The notes: a model not told the origin generated them from the sequence alone. A DNA stretch of 64,000 nucleotides from Winogradskyella marina (GCF_015645385.1 NZ_JADOET010000001.1:682001-746000); one strand, 5' to 3'; positions 8,587-18,264 are shown, numbered from the stretch's first letter. Made by a program: numbers and translations.

Positions 8587-9567
8587 ATGATATCTAAAGA
8601 CGCCATTTTCAATATAAAATCTAATGCTGAATGTGATGCTTTAGCATTGGATATTTTTAAGTTTCAGTTTAAAAACAATAAAGTTTATCGTTCGTTTTGT
8701 GACTTAATTAATAAACACCCAGCAGATGTAAAACAAGTTACAGATATTCCTTTTTTACCTATTCAGTTTTTTAAATCCCATACGGTTTTAAGCACGTCTT
8801 TAGACATTCAAAAAACCTTTTCTAGCTCAGGCACCACTGGAAATAATACAAGTAAGCATTTCGTTTCAGACTTAAACCTATACGAAGAGAGTTATCTAAA
8901 TGCTTTTAAACACTTTTATGGAAACATTGAAGACTATGTAGTCTTAGCGTTATTACCATCTTATTTAGAACGCGACGGTTCTTCTCTTATCTATATGGTA
9001 AATGATTTAATTGAAAAATCTAACCAAACTGAAAGCGGATTCTATCTCAATAATTTAGACGAATTAGTAAACACACTAAAATCACTCGAGGCAAAAAAAC
9101 AAAAAACACTACTCATAGGTGTTTCCTTTGCCTTATTAGATTTGGTTGAAGCACATCAACTCCAGTTGAAGCATACCATTATTATGGAAACTGGTGGAAT
9201 GAAAGGTAGACGAAAGGAAATTATTAGACAAGAGTTGCATCAAATTCTAAAAACTGGTTTTGGCGTTAACCAAATTCATAGTGAATACGGAATGACAGAA
9301 TTGTTAAGCCAAGCATATTCTAAAGGAAATGGTGTTTTTGAGTGTCCACCATGGATGAAAATACTAACACGAGACACTGAAGACGCCTTAACAATACAAC
9401 CACTCCATAAAACCGGAGGCATCAACGTCATTGATTTGGCAAACATAAATTCGTGTTCGTTTATTGCGACTCAAGATTTAGGTAAAGTCTATAACAATGG
9501 TCAATTTGAAGTTATCGGAAGATTTGATAACTCAGATATTAGAGGTTGTAATTTAATGGCTTTGTAA
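8587..9567 (+). CDS. LuxE/PaaK-family acyl-protein synthetase
   Basis: 326 residues of the ANL adenylate-forming group. TFSSSGTTGNNTSKH near residue 80 is the ATP-binding P-loop (SSGTTG), and HSEYGMTELLSQAY near 235 is the adenylate motif. The protein ends RGCNLMAL, placing a cysteine (C321) six residues from the C-terminus; LuxE proteins carry the acyl group on a cysteine close to their C-terminus, so this is consistent with LuxE-type chemistry rather than a CoA ligase. No luxC or luxD neighbour is present; flanking genes are unrelated and terminators isolate it. The acyl acceptor is unknown. Confidence 0.8.
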   Translation: MISKDAIFNIKSNAECDALALDIFKFQFKNNKVYRSFCDLINKHPADVKQVTDIPFLPIQFFKSHTVLSTSLDIQKTFSSSGTTGNNTSKHFVSDLNLYEESYLNAFKHFYGNIEDYVVLALLPSYLERDGSSLIYMVNDLIEKSNQTESGFYLNNLDELVNTLKSLEAKKQKTLLIGVSFALLDLVEAHQLQLKHTIIMETGGMKGRRKEIIRQELHQILKTGFGVNQIHSEYGMTELLSQAYSKGNGVFECPPWMKILTRDTEDALTIQPLHKTGGINVIDLANINSCSFIATQDLGKVYNNGQFEVIGRFDNSDIRGCNLMAL

Positions 9568-9646
9568 GGAACTAAATTTTATTTCGACTTAACCTTTGCT
9601 ATGAAAAAGTAAGATTTTCAATAGTTGATTAATTGATTGGTAGTGG

Positions 9647-9677
9647 GTGCCCAAAAGTTATTTTGGGCACTTTTTTT
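9647..9677 (+). terminator. Rho-independent terminator
   Basis: GTGCCCAAAA and TTTTGGGCAC form a perfect 10-bp stem around GTTA, followed by seven T residues; it ends the LuxE-like gene. Confidence 0.88.
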
Positions 9678-9681
9678 ATAT

Positions 9682-9723
9682 AAAAAGACCTGTCTCATAT
9701 GTATAACGAAACAGGTCTTTTTT
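9682..9723 (-). terminator. Terminator of tyrS (bidirectional hairpin)
   Basis: AAAAAGACCTGT pairs with ACAGGTCTTTTT; T runs occur on both strands. It lies just beyond the tyrS stop and back to back with the LuxE-like gene's terminator. Confidence 0.85.
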
Positions 9724-9743
9724 ATATTTTTTAAAGCTGAGCC

Positions 9744-11054
9744 TTAAACAATTTCTAAAATAAAATTCGTTTTCTTTCCTCGGCTTAGAATAATATATTT
9801 ATCATGAATTAAATCTTCCGTAGACAATACGTAGTCTTCCTTTACTTTTACTTTATTAACAGCTACAGCATTTTCCTTTAAAGCGCGTCTTGCATCTCCA
9901 TTTGAGCTCAAAAAGTCTGTTTTCGCGGCCAATGCACCAATCATGTCTACACCTTCATTAAATTCCACTTGCGAAATTTTAGCATGTTTCACACCTTCAA
10001 AAACATCTAAAAACAACGACTCTGATAATTGTTCTATTTCATTTTTAAAATCTTTACTAAACAAAATTGAGGATGCTTTTACCGCATTATCATAATCATC
10101 TTTACTATGAACAAATACAGTAATCTCTTCTGCTAAGCGTTTTTGCAATAATCTTAAGTGTGGTGTTTCTTTATGATCTTTAATTAAAGCTTCAATGGTT
10201 TCTTTATCTAAAAAGGTAAAGATTCTGATATACTTTTCTGCATCTTCATCTGAAGAATTCAACCAAAATTGGTAAAATTTATAAACCGATGTTTTATCTG
10301 CATCTAACCAAATGTTTCCACCTTCAGATTTTCCAAATTTAGAGCCATCTGCTTTTGTGATTAAGGGACAGGTCATGGCATAAGCTTTCGCTTGGTCTTC
10401 ACCATCGTGCATACGTCTTACCAATTCTGTTCCTGTGGTAATATTTCCCCATTGATCGCTACCTCCCATTTGCAATTTGCAACCCATGGTTTTGTATAAG
10501 TGATGGAAATCGTAGCCTTGAATTAATTGGTAGGTAAACTCTGTAAACGACATTCCGATACTACCTTCTTCACCAGAAAAACGCTTTTTTACAGAATCTT
10601 TAGCCATCATGTAATTTACTGTGATACGTTTACCAACATCTCGTGCAAAATCGATGAAACTAAAGTCTTTCATCCAATCGTAATTATTTACCAAAACTGG
10701 TGCGTTTTTGGCTTTAGAATTAAAATCTAAAAAACGAGATAACACTGATTTTATTCCAGCTACATTATGTGCTAAAGCAACTTCATCTAACAAGTTACGT
10801 TCGTCACTTTTACCAGACGGATCACCAATCATTCCGGTAGCACCACCAACTAAAGCAACCGGTTTATGACCTGCCTTTTCTAAATGAACCAATAAAATAA
10901 TAGGCACTAAACTACCAATATGCAACGAATCTGATGTAGGATCAAAACCAATATAGGCTGTCGTCATCTCCTTGTCTAATTGCTCTTCTGTTCCAGGCAT
11001 GATATCGTGTACCATTCCTCGCCAACGTAATTCTTCTACAAACGTATTTGCCAT
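9744..11054 (-). CDS. tyrS: Tyrosyl-tRNA synthetase
   Basis: Class I aminoacyl-tRNA synthetase charging tRNA-Tyr. From the chosen start, HIGS (HIGH-equivalent) is at residues 45-48 and KFGKS at 239-243; an S4-like RNA-binding domain fills roughly the last 65 residues. Length 436 aa is normal. A longer in-frame reading begins at 11111, but a perfect TATCTTTG promoter box at 11083-11090 lies inside that extension, and [14 protein letters not shown] is the usual N-terminus, so the ATG at 11054 is preferred. Confidence 0.95.
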   Translation of the reverse strand: MANTFVEELRWRGMVHDIMPGTEEQLDKEMTTAYIGFDPTSDSLHIGSLVPIILLVHLEKAGHKPVALVGGATGMIGDPSGKSDERNLLDEVALAHNVAGIKSVLSRFLDFNSKAKNAPVLVNNYDWMKDFSFIDFARDVGKRITVNYMMAKDSVKKRFSGEEGSIGMSFTEFTYQLIQGYDFHHLYKTMGCKLQMGGSDQWGNITTGTELVRRMHDGEDQAKAYAMTCPLITKADGSKFGKSEGGNIWLDADKTSVYKFYQFWLNSSDEDAEKYIRIFTFLDKETIEALIKDHKETPHLRLLQKRLAEEITVFVHSKDDYDNAVKASSILFSKDFKNEIEQLSESLFLDVFEGVKHAKISQVEFNEGVDMIGALAAKTDFLSSNGDARRALKENAVAVNKVKVKEDYVLSTEDLIHDKYIILSRGKKTNFILEIV

Positions 11055-11082
11055 TGCTATTTTAGTTTCAGGTTTATGTTCG

Positions 11083-11090
11083 CAAAGATA
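11083..11090 (-). promoter_or_regulatory. -7 promoter box TATCTTTG (tyrS)
   Basis: Exact TAnnTTTG match read on the minus strand, 28 bases before the tyrS ATG. It decides the start codon against the upstream ATG at 11111. Confidence 0.65.
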
Positions 11091-11218
11091 TGTTTCCGCT
11101 TTTAAAGTCAAAAGACAATTTTAACTCAATTTAGCTCTCCAAATATTTATTTAATTCAAAACCTCATTATTCAAATTACACATTTTAAATAAGGCTTAAA
11201 AAAACGTAACTTTACCCA

Positions 11219-12232
11219 ATGATTCTAGTCACAGGAGGTACAGGTTTGGTTGGTTCGCATTTACTTTTTCAACTTTTAAAAAGTAATGAACCTATACGTG
11301 CCATTTATCGTCGCGAAAAAACTTTAGCTCGTACAAAAAACGTCTTCTCTTACTTTTCAGATGATTCTGAATCACTTTTTAATAGAATTGAATGGGTGAA
11401 AGCAGATCTAACTGATATTCCTCAACTTCAAGATGCTTTTAAAGATATTACACATGTTTATCACTGTGCTGCCTTTATCACGTTTGAACCTGATAAGTTT
11501 AAAGTTTTAAGAAAAATTAATATTGAAGGCACAGCTAACATCGTTAACTTATCTATTAGTCATAACGTTAAAAAGTTATGCTACATGAGTTCTATTGCTG
11601 CGATTGGACATCATAATAATCCCGATATATTAATAGATGAGCAAACCGATTGGAGTCCTGAAGATGATAATAGCGTGTATGCCATTACGAAATATGGTGC
11701 AGAACTTGAAGTTTGGCGTGGTACACAAGAAGGTTTAGATGCTGTGGTTGTAAATCCCGGAATTATTTTAGGAGCTGGTTATTGGCATGGCGGAAATAGT
11801 GGTGGTTTGTTTAAACGCATTTATAATGGTATGTCTTATTACACTAATGGTGTTACTGGTTATGTTGATGTTTGGGACGTCGTTAACGCCATGAAACAAC
11901 TCATGGAAGGCAACATTAAAAACGAAGGTTTTATTTTAGTCTCAGAAAACTTAAGCTTTAAAACGTTTTTTTCAAATATAGCAAATCATTTAAACGTAAA
12001 GCCGCCAACAAAAGAAGCTAAACCTTGGTTATTAGGAATTGCATGGCGATTAGACTGGCTAAATCATAAACTTTTTGGTCAACGTAGGCAATTAGCCAGA
12101 CAAGTCACTAAATCTGCGATTAGTGTTACAAAATACGATGCTTCAAAACTAAAAAATACTCTAAATTTTGAATTCAAACCCATTGATTCAAGTATAGAGG
12201 AAGTCAGTAAACTATTCCTTAAAAATCTTTAG
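11219..12232 (+). CDS. NAD(P)-dependent epimerase/dehydratase (extended SDR)
   Basis: 337 residues. The N-terminus MILVTGGTGLVGSHL is the GxxGxxG cofactor loop of extended short-chain dehydrogenases; MSSIAAIG supplies the catalytic Ser and YAITKYGAE the YxxxK pair near residue 155. The second half is less typical and probably forms the substrate cap. It resembles the dihydroflavonol reductase/3-beta-HSD branch. The 3' end overlaps the convergent DUF4296 gene by 14 bases, and it lies divergent from tyrS. The substrate cannot be inferred. Confidence 0.85.
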   Translation: MILVTGGTGLVGSHLLFQLLKSNEPIRAIYRREKTLARTKNVFSYFSDDSESLFNRIEWVKADLTDIPQLQDAFKDITHVYHCAAFITFEPDKFKVLRKINIEGTANIVNLSISHNVKKLCYMSSIAAIGHHNNPDILIDEQTDWSPEDDNSVYAITKYGAELEVWRGTQEGLDAVVVNPGIILGAGYWHGGNSGGLFKRIYNGMSYYTNGVTGYVDVWDVVNAMKQLMEGNIKNEGFILVSENLSFKTFFSNIANHLNVKPPTKEAKPWLLGIAWRLDWLNHKLFGQRRQLARQVTKSAISVTKYDASKLKNTLNFEFKPIDSSIEEVSKLFLKNL

Positions 12233-12692
12233 GTTTTATCGTTTCAACATTAATGGTATCTATTGTCTTTTTAATAGAATCCTTAGGAGTTCGTTTTGAT
12301 TTTGCAATTGAGTCTCTACGTCTATTTATAGAATCTGTTTCCTTTTTCTTAACCTCATCATAGTGTTGTTTTTTAGATTCTAGTCGCTCTTTCACCACAT
12401 CAACAATCGCTTTATAGGTTTCGGCATCAAACGCATAATAAGCGTTACTTTCTGCAAAGCGTGTACTGTCTATATTATATTTTTTTAAAATATAAAACTC
12501 TGGATCAAGATCATTTTTTTCTAAAGTTGCTCTGTTAACTCCTTTAGCGGCATTCAACAGATATAAGTCATAAAGCAAATCCGTCATTTGCGCTTTAGAT
12601 ATTAAATTATCTGGTTTTTTTGGTTTTTTAATACCATTGCAGGCCAAAAGCACAATACCTAAAACTAGTATAATATAGGTTCGTTTTAACAT
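12219..12692 (-). CDS. DUF4296 lipoprotein
   Basis: 157-residue lipoprotein: signal peptide with lipobox LLAC (Cys18), then a region (PDNLISKAQMTDLLYDLYLL ... YNIDSTRFAESNAYYA) characteristic of DUF4296, then a Lys/Glu/Asp-rich tail. It starts one base after the pyrC stop, the third gene of the GT2-pyrC-DUF4296 transcript, an arrangement I recall as common in Flavobacteriaceae. Function unknown; probably anchored in a membrane facing the periplasm. Confidence 0.83.
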   Translation of the reverse strand: MLKRTYIILVLGIVLLACNGIKKPKKPDNLISKAQMTDLLYDLYLLNAAKGVNRATLEKNDLDPEFYILKKYNIDSTRFAESNAYYAFDAETYKAIVDVVKERLESKKQHYDEVKKKETDSINRRRDSIAKSKRTPKDSIKKTIDTINVETIKPKDF

Positions 12693-12693
12693 C

Positions 12694-14037
12694 TTATCTA
12701 TTAAAGGTTAATCGTTGTCCTGCTTTAACGTCTAAAACATTAAAATTGTTATATACCAATTGTCCATTAACAAACGTATGGCTTATTCTACTTTTAAAGG
12801 TATTACCTTCAAAAGGTGACCATCCACATTTGTAAAGAATATTACTTTTATTAACGGTCCAAGGGCTTTGAGGATTTACAATTACCAAATCGGCAAAATA
12901 GCCTTCTTTTATAAAACCACGTTTTTCAACATTGAAAAGTATGGCCGGATTATGGCATGCCTTCTCTACAATTTTTTCAACAGAAATTTTACCTTTATGA
13001 TGCGCTTCCATTAAAGCTACTAAGGCATGTTGTACCAATGGTCCTCCTGAAGGAGCATTGGTGTAATTATTATTTTTCTCTTCTAAGGTATGTGGTGCAT
13101 GGTCTGTTGCAATAACATCTATTCTATCATCTAACAACGCTTTCCACAATTGGTCTCTATCTTTTGAAGTTTTCACTGCAGGATTCCATTTAATATGACT
13201 TCCTTTTTTAGCGTAATCTTCATCTGAAAACCATAAATGATGTACACAAACCTCTGCTGTAATCTTTTTATCCTTTAGTGGAATTTTATTTGAAAATAAA
13301 CTCGTTTCTTTTCCTGTTGATAAATGAAACACATGCAATCTCGCTCCTGTTTTCTTCGCTAATTCAATAGCTCTTGAAGAGGAAATATAACACGCCTCTT
13401 CGCTTCGGATTATAGGATGCAATTCCATAGGAATATCATCACCATACTCTGCTTTATATGTTTCTAAGTTTCTTTTTATTGTGGCTTCGTCTTCGCAATG
13501 TACAGAAATGACCATGTCTGTGCTCGAAAATATTTTTTCAATCACTTTTGGATCATCAACCAGCATATTTCCTGTAGAAGATCCTAAAAACAGTTTTAAA
13601 CCTGCAACAGTTTTGGGATCAACTTTTAAAATCTCATCTAGATTATCATTAGTGCCTCCAAACATAAACGAATAATTAGCATACGATGCGTTGGCTGCAA
13701 TAGCAAATTTCTCGTCTAATTTCTCTATGGTTGTGGTCTGCGGATTGGTATTTGGCATCTCTATAAACGATGTAATACCACCTGCAATAGCTGCTTTAGA
13801 CTCTGTTTCTATGTTAGCTTTGTGTGTTAATCCTGGCTCTCTAAAATGTACTTGGTCATCAATCATTCCTGGAAATACATAATTTCCTTCTGCATCAATA
13901 ACCATTATATCTGCCGATTTAACACTTATTGAATTGTCAATTTTTTTGATAATATTGTCTTCAATAAGAATATCTCCTTCAACAATTTTTCCTTCGTTGA
14001 CAATTTTTGCGTTTTTTATGAGGGTATCTCGCTTCAT
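12694..14037 (-). CDS. pyrC: Dihydroorotase-family amidohydrolase
   Basis: 447 residues of the cyclic amidohydrolase family; dihydroorotase closes carbamoyl-aspartate to dihydroorotate in pyrimidine synthesis. Visible signatures are FREPGLTHK near residue 65, a probable carboxylated lysine K148 in GLKLFLGSSTG, VHCEDEATI, a second His site HVFHLSTGKE, and TDHAPHT. The usual first metal motif HxH reads DDQVHFREPG, with Gln62 where the first His normally stands. Either the Bacteroidota form works with altered metal binding or it is not a normal dihydroorotase. It sits six bases after the GT2 gene and one base before DUF4296. Confidence 0.85.
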   Translation of the reverse strand: MKRDTLIKNAKIVNEGKIVEGDILIEDNIIKKIDNSISVKSADIMVIDAEGNYVFPGMIDDQVHFREPGLTHKANIETESKAAIAGGITSFIEMPNTNPQTTTIEKLDEKFAIAANASYANYSFMFGGTNDNLDEILKVDPKTVAGLKLFLGSSTGNMLVDDPKVIEKIFSSTDMVISVHCEDEATIKRNLETYKAEYGDDIPMELHPIIRSEEACYISSSRAIELAKKTGARLHVFHLSTGKETSLFSNKIPLKDKKITAEVCVHHLWFSDEDYAKKGSHIKWNPAVKTSKDRDQLWKALLDDRIDVIATDHAPHTLEEKNNNYTNAPSGGPLVQHALVALMEAHHKGKISVEKIVEKACHNPAILFNVEKRGFIKEGYFADLVIVNPQSPWTVNKSNILYKCGWSPFEGNTFKSRISHTFVNGQLVYNNFNVLDVKAGQRLTFNR

Positions 14038-14043
14038 ATATCT

Positions 14044-14766
14044 TTACTTAGCAAATAAGCTTTTTAATTTTAAACTAATCACTCCAAATATAGCTTCGGT
14101 AATAATACTTCCACTCATTTTAGATTTTCCTTTGGTTCTATCCTTAAAAATAACAGGTATTTCTACAATATTGAACCCTTTTTTGTAGGCTTTAAATTTC
14201 ATTTCAATTTGAAAGGCATAACCAACGAATTTTATGGACTTAAGATTGATGGTTTCTAAAACCACTCTTTTATAACAAATAAATCCTGCTGTAGAGTCTT
14301 TAACCGTCATACCCGTTATTAACCTTACGTAACGCGATGCTCCATAAGACAACATAATACGAGACATTGGCCAATTTACAACCGTTATACCTTTAACATA
14401 CCGCGAACCTACCGCGACATCTGCTCCGTTAGTGGCACAAGCTTCATATAATCTTGTAAGATCGTCTGGATTGTGTGAAAAATCGGCATCCATTTCAAAA
14501 ATATATTGATAGGATTTTTCTAAAGCCCATTCAAATCCGGCAATATAGGCCGTTCCTAAACCACTCTTTTCAGTTCGCTCTAACAAAAATAAACGATCCT
14601 GAAATTCTTGTTGCAAGCGTTTTACTGTAGCTCCTGTTTTATCTGGTGAGTTATCATCAACAATAAGTACGTGATATTCCTTTTGCTGTGCAAATACAGC
14701 TCTAATGATTGATTCTGCATTTTCAATCTCATTATAAGTAGGGATGATGACAATTGCGTCAGACAT
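14044..14766 (-). CDS. GT2 glycosyltransferase, polyprenol-phosphate mannose synthase-like
   Basis: 240 residues from the ATG at 14766 (MSDAIVIIPTYNEIENAESI), which matches the family N-terminus better than the ATG six codons upstream. IVDDNSPDKTG and EMDADFSHNPDD (DxD metal site) are typical of dolichol/polyprenol-phosphate mannosyltransferases; the region VGSRYVKG and FKDRTKGKSKMS continue the match. There is no long C-terminal membrane domain, so it resembles the soluble DPM1 type. Head of the GT2-pyrC-DUF4296 transcript. It probably charges a lipid carrier with a sugar for envelope glycans; donor and acceptor are inferred. Confidence 0.88.
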   Translation of the reverse strand: MSDAIVIIPTYNEIENAESIIRAVFAQQKEYHVLIVDDNSPDKTGATVKRLQQEFQDRLFLLERTEKSGLGTAYIAGFEWALEKSYQYIFEMDADFSHNPDDLTRLYEACATNGADVAVGSRYVKGITVVNWPMSRIMLSYGASRYVRLITGMTVKDSTAGFICYKRVVLETINLKSIKFVGYAFQIEMKFKAYKKGFNIVEIPVIFKDRTKGKSKMSGSIITEAIFGVISLKLKSLFAK

Positions 14767-15082
14767 TAATTCACTTTTAAACACTCTTTTGAGTGACTTT
14801 TAGGATATGGACAAAAATAAAGTTTTTATATGATTAAATACGAGAATTAACGTTTTTGATAGATTATAACAACTAAGACTTGAAACTGTTTCACTATAAA
14901 ACAGAGCATAAAAGCCTATATTATTTATTATGTTTTAAGCATCATTTTTAATCTAAAAATATTGAACTAGATGAATTGAAAATTAACAATTTTATGTGGT
15001 AGGCGATCTACTTAACTGTAATATTGAACGGAATTTAGCATTGAAATGGATGTTAACTTAAAATTCTTACTAATTTAGCAGC
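14767..15082. other. 316-base AT-rich gap between divergent genes
   Basis: Holds the promoter region of the GT2 operon on the minus strand (TATTTTTG at 14812-14819) and presumably that of the DUF4271-hemD pair on the plus strand. I find no ORF, RNA gene or repeat in the rest. Confidence 0.6.
14812..14819 (-). promoter_or_regulatory. -7 promoter box TATTTTTG (GT2-pyrC operon)
   Basis: Exact TAnnTTTG match on the minus strand, 45 bases before the ATG at 14766. Confidence 0.5.
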
Positions 15083-15733
15083 ATGCGAAATTATATAACA
15101 CACGAATGGTTTACCATCTTCACAATCATAGGATTGTTTACCATTGTGGTGGCAAAATATTTAAATACGCTGCGCTTTAATGACTTTTTGTATGTGATAG
15201 GAAGTCCTAAATACCTAAAAATATATGCTAAAGATCAAAAATTTATAGATCAGTTTGATAGTTTTCTTTTTGTAAACCTCTCGCTATCATTAAGTATCTT
15301 TATATATTTCACCTACAACACATTTGTATCACCTGTTGATTTTGAACTTGTTTCGTTTCTAAAGTTAGTTTTTGCAGTTTCTACTATTATAATTATAAAA
15401 ACCCTTTTAGAACGTTTAATTGGGAGCCTATTTGAAATGGATAGTTTAATAGACGACTACTTGTTTCAAAAAACAACGTTCAAGAATTTTTCTGGCCTTA
15501 TCTTTCTAATTGCGAATTTGTTTCTATTATACACAGATATCGCCGTCAATATTATTATAATCGCAGCTTTATCACTTGTCTTTCTGATAAATGCAATTGG
15601 ATTTATATCTTCACTCAAAACACATCTAAAATTAATTAATCCCAATTTTTTCTATTTTTTGTTGTATCTTTGCGCTCTCGAAATTGGGCCTTATGTTGTT
15701 TTATATAAGGTTATTAGGGAGTATAACACTTAA
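15083..15733 (+). CDS. DUF4271 integral membrane protein
   Basis: 216 residues with about six hydrophobic helices (first two roughly 12-30 and 62-80) and a short cytoplasmic-looking stretch around FNDFLYVIGSPKYLKIYAKD, the hallmark of DUF4271. It is 17 bases upstream of hemD and so probably co-transcribed; this neighbour pair is, as far as I recall, conserved in Bacteroidota. No function can be given from the sequence. Confidence 0.82.
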   Translation: MRNYITHEWFTIFTIIGLFTIVVAKYLNTLRFNDFLYVIGSPKYLKIYAKDQKFIDQFDSFLFVNLSLSLSIFIYFTYNTFVSPVDFELVSFLKLVFAVSTIIIIKTLLERLIGSLFEMDSLIDDYLFQKTTFKNFSGLIFLIANLFLLYTDIAVNIIIIAALSLVFLINAIGFISSLKTHLKLINPNFFYFLLYLCALEIGPYVVLYKVIREYNT

Positions 15734-15750
15734 AAACACCTAGTTTACGT

Positions 15751-16500
15751 ATGAAAGTGAAAACGATTTTAGTATCGCAGCCAGAGCCTAAAATAGAAAA
15801 TTCTCCATACTTTGATTTGCAAGAAAAGCAAAAAGTAAAAGTGGACTTTAGACCCTTCATTCATGTTGAAGGTGTATCCTCTAAGGATGTGAGACAGCAA
15901 AAAGTAGATCTTACAAAATACACAGCTATTATTCTTACAAGTAGAAATTCAGTAGATCATTTTTTTAGAGTAGCAGACGAAATGCGCTTTAAAGTACCAG
16001 ATTCTATGAAGTACTTTTGCCAGTCTGAAGCTGTGGCATATTATTTACAGAAATACGTGGTTTACAGAAAACGTAAAATTTATGTAGGTAAACGTACGTT
16101 TGAAGATCTAATGCCATTGATTAAAAAATATAAAGACGAATCGTTTTTATTACCAACTACAGATAAGGTTAAACCTATTATACCTGAATTATTAGATAAC
16201 TTAGGCGTCAATTGGAAACAAGCTACGTTTTACAAAACAGTCATCAGTGATTTATCTGATTTGTCAAATGTTACTTATGATATTTTAGTATTCTTTAGTC
16301 CATCTGGTATAGAATCTTTATTTCATAATTTCCCAGATTTTAAGCAAAACGGAACTCGAATTGCGGTGTTTGGAAACACAACTGTAAAAGCAGTAAAGAA
16401 AAAAGGTTTGCGCGTAGATATTTCTGCACCAACACCAGAAACACCTTCTATGACCATGGCCTTACAAAAGTATATTGACACTGTAAACAAAGGGAAGTAA
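15751..16500 (+). CDS. hemD: Uroporphyrinogen-III synthase
   Basis: 249 residues with the two-lobed HemD pattern: VKTILVSQPEPK at the N-terminus, TAIILTSRNSVDHF near residue 65, and in the second half DILVFFSPSGIESLF and RIAVFGNTTVKAVKKKGL. The enzyme closes hydroxymethylbilane to uroporphyrinogen III in haem synthesis. Sequence identity within this family is low, so the call depends on these motifs. Co-transcribed with DUF4271 and closed by a strong terminator. Confidence 0.88.
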   Translation: MKVKTILVSQPEPKIENSPYFDLQEKQKVKVDFRPFIHVEGVSSKDVRQQKVDLTKYTAIILTSRNSVDHFFRVADEMRFKVPDSMKYFCQSEAVAYYLQKYVVYRKRKIYVGKRTFEDLMPLIKKYKDESFLLPTTDKVKPIIPELLDNLGVNWKQATFYKTVISDLSDLSNVTYDILVFFSPSGIESLFHNFPDFKQNGTRIAVFGNTTVKAVKKKGLRVDISAPTPETPSMTMALQKYIDTVNKGK

Positions 16501-16529
16501 TAAAATCTTTATTGTTTCTATTTTATATA

Positions 16530-16563
16530 AAAAAAGCGATTCAAAATTTTGAATCGCTTTTTT
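16530..16563. terminator. Bidirectional terminator between hemD and pckA
   Basis: AAAGCGATTCAAAATTTTGAATCGCTTT is a perfect palindrome flanked by A and T runs, so it can end transcription from both convergent genes. Confidence 0.88.
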
Positions 16564-16582
16564 AGTTTATAAACAGTACTTA

Positions 16583-18199
16583 TTAAAACGCATAACGTTG
16601 AGGCCCTCCACGTCTCACTTCTTCAGAAGCATAAGACTCAAACTTTTTAAAGTTTTCTCTAAAGGCATTAGATAATTTAAACGCCATGTTGTAATACGCT
16701 TCATCATCATTCCATGTAGTTCTAGGACTCAACACTTCTGTTGGTACTCCAGGACACGTTCTTGGTTGTGCCACGCCAAACACAGAATGAATGTGGTAAT
16801 CTTCATAAGTATAATCATGTAAATCGCCATTTAAAGCCGCATTAATCATAGCACGTGTGTATTTTAATTTCATACGCGTTCCTACACCGTAAGGACCACC
16901 TGTCCAACCTGTATTCACTAGCCAAACGTTAACTCCTGCGTCCTTCATTTTCTTACTTAACATAGCTGCATATTCTGTTGGGTGCAACGGCATAAAAGGT
17001 GCTCCAAAACACGCTGAAAAACTTGGAACAGGTTCTACTACTCCAGCTTCTGTACCCGCAACTTTGGCCGTGTAACCAGAAATAAAGTGATATGCTGCCT
17101 GACTCGGAGTCAATTTAGAAATCGGAGGCAACACTCCAAAGGCATCTGCTGTTAAGAAAAAGATGTTTTTTGGATTTTTACCTATTGATGGTTTCCTAAT
17201 ATTTTCAATATGATAAATTGGATAACTAACTCTAGTATTTTGAGTTATAGATGTATCAGCAAAATCAACATTGCCATTATCATCCATAATTACATTTTCT
17301 AGAATGGCTCCTTTTTTAATGGCTGCAAAAATCTCTGGTTCTTGTTCTTGCGATAAGTTAATCACTTTCGCGTAGCAACCTCCTTCAAAATTAAAAACGG
17401 TATTTTCTTTTGTCCAACCATGTTCGTCATCACCAATTAAACTACGATTTGGATCTGTGGAAAGGGTTGTTTTTCCTGTTCCCGATAAACCGAAGAAAAT
17501 TGCTGTATCACCTTCTTTACCAACATTAGCACTACAGTGCATAGGTAAGGTATTCTTAAATACAGGAAGAATAAAGTTTAACGCCGAAAAGATGCCTTTT
17601 TTAATTTCACCTGTATAGCCAGTTCCTCCAATTAAGGCAATTTTGCGTGTAAAGTCTAAAATCGCAAAATTGTGTTGACGTGTACCATCGACTTCAGGAT
17701 CTGCCATAAAACCAGGAGCATTGACTACAGTCCATTCTGGAGAAAAATTCTCTAGTTCCTTTTCCGTTGGACGTAAAAACATGTTATAAGCAAACATATT
17801 ACTCCAAGGATACTCATTAATGACTCTAATATTTAACTTGTAATTTTCATCTGCACAAGCATAACTATCACGTACATAAATCTCTTTGTCCGATAAATAG
17901 TCAATAACTTTATCGTAAAGTTTTTGAAATTTATCACTATCAAAAGCAATATTGATATCTCCCCACCAAATTTTGTCTTTGGTGACATCATCTTTCACAA
18001 TAAATCTGTCCAATGGAGAACGACCTGTAAACTCACCTGTATTAACCGCTAAAGCGCCAGAAGAAGATTCTACTCCTTGGTCTTTTGAAATGGTTTCAGC
18101 ATGAAGTTCATCTGATGATAATTGATAATTTACTTTCGCATTTTTAATTCCATATTGACCTAACGAAATCGTTTTCGTTGATTGGGAATGATTTGCCAT
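16583..18199 (-). CDS. pckA: Phosphoenolpyruvate carboxykinase (ATP)
   Basis: 538 residues, normal for the ATP-dependent enzyme converting oxaloacetate and ATP to phosphoenolpyruvate, CO2 and ADP in gluconeogenesis. Key motifs: GEFTGRSPLDRFIV (substrate site), HCSANVGKEGDTAIFFGLSG, the P-loop GLSGTGKTTLS, DDEHGW, and RVSYPIYHIENI. Monocistronic, with a promoter box at 18223-18230 and a shared terminator with hemD. Confidence 0.97.
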   Translation of the reverse strand: MANHSQSTKTISLGQYGIKNAKVNYQLSSDELHAETISKDQGVESSSGALAVNTGEFTGRSPLDRFIVKDDVTKDKIWWGDINIAFDSDKFQKLYDKVIDYLSDKEIYVRDSYACADENYKLNIRVINEYPWSNMFAYNMFLRPTEKELENFSPEWTVVNAPGFMADPEVDGTRQHNFAILDFTRKIALIGGTGYTGEIKKGIFSALNFILPVFKNTLPMHCSANVGKEGDTAIFFGLSGTGKTTLSTDPNRSLIGDDEHGWTKENTVFNFEGGCYAKVINLSQEQEPEIFAAIKKGAILENVIMDDNGNVDFADTSITQNTRVSYPIYHIENIRKPSIGKNPKNIFFLTADAFGVLPPISKLTPSQAAYHFISGYTAKVAGTEAGVVEPVPSFSACFGAPFMPLHPTEYAAMLSKKMKDAGVNVWLVNTGWTGGPYGVGTRMKLKYTRAMINAALNGDLHDYTYEDYHIHSVFGVAQPRTCPGVPTEVLSPRTTWNDDEAYYNMAFKLSNAFRENFKKFESYASEEVRRGGPQRYAF

Positions 18200-18222
18200 A
18201 ATATTTGTGTTGTTTAATGCTG

Positions 18223-18230
18223 CAAAATTA
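18223..18230 (-). promoter_or_regulatory. -7 promoter box TAATTTTG (pckA)
   Basis: Exact TAnnTTTG match, followed by CAGC, 23 bases before the pckA ATG on the minus strand. Confidence 0.62.
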
Positions 18231-18264
18231 AAATTTTATTTTGAAACCACACCTTTGATTAACA

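Noticed and set aside
11055..11111. Longer tyrS reading starting at 11111
   Set aside because: A perfect promoter box (11083-11090) lies inside the extension and the conserved N-terminus begins at 11054.
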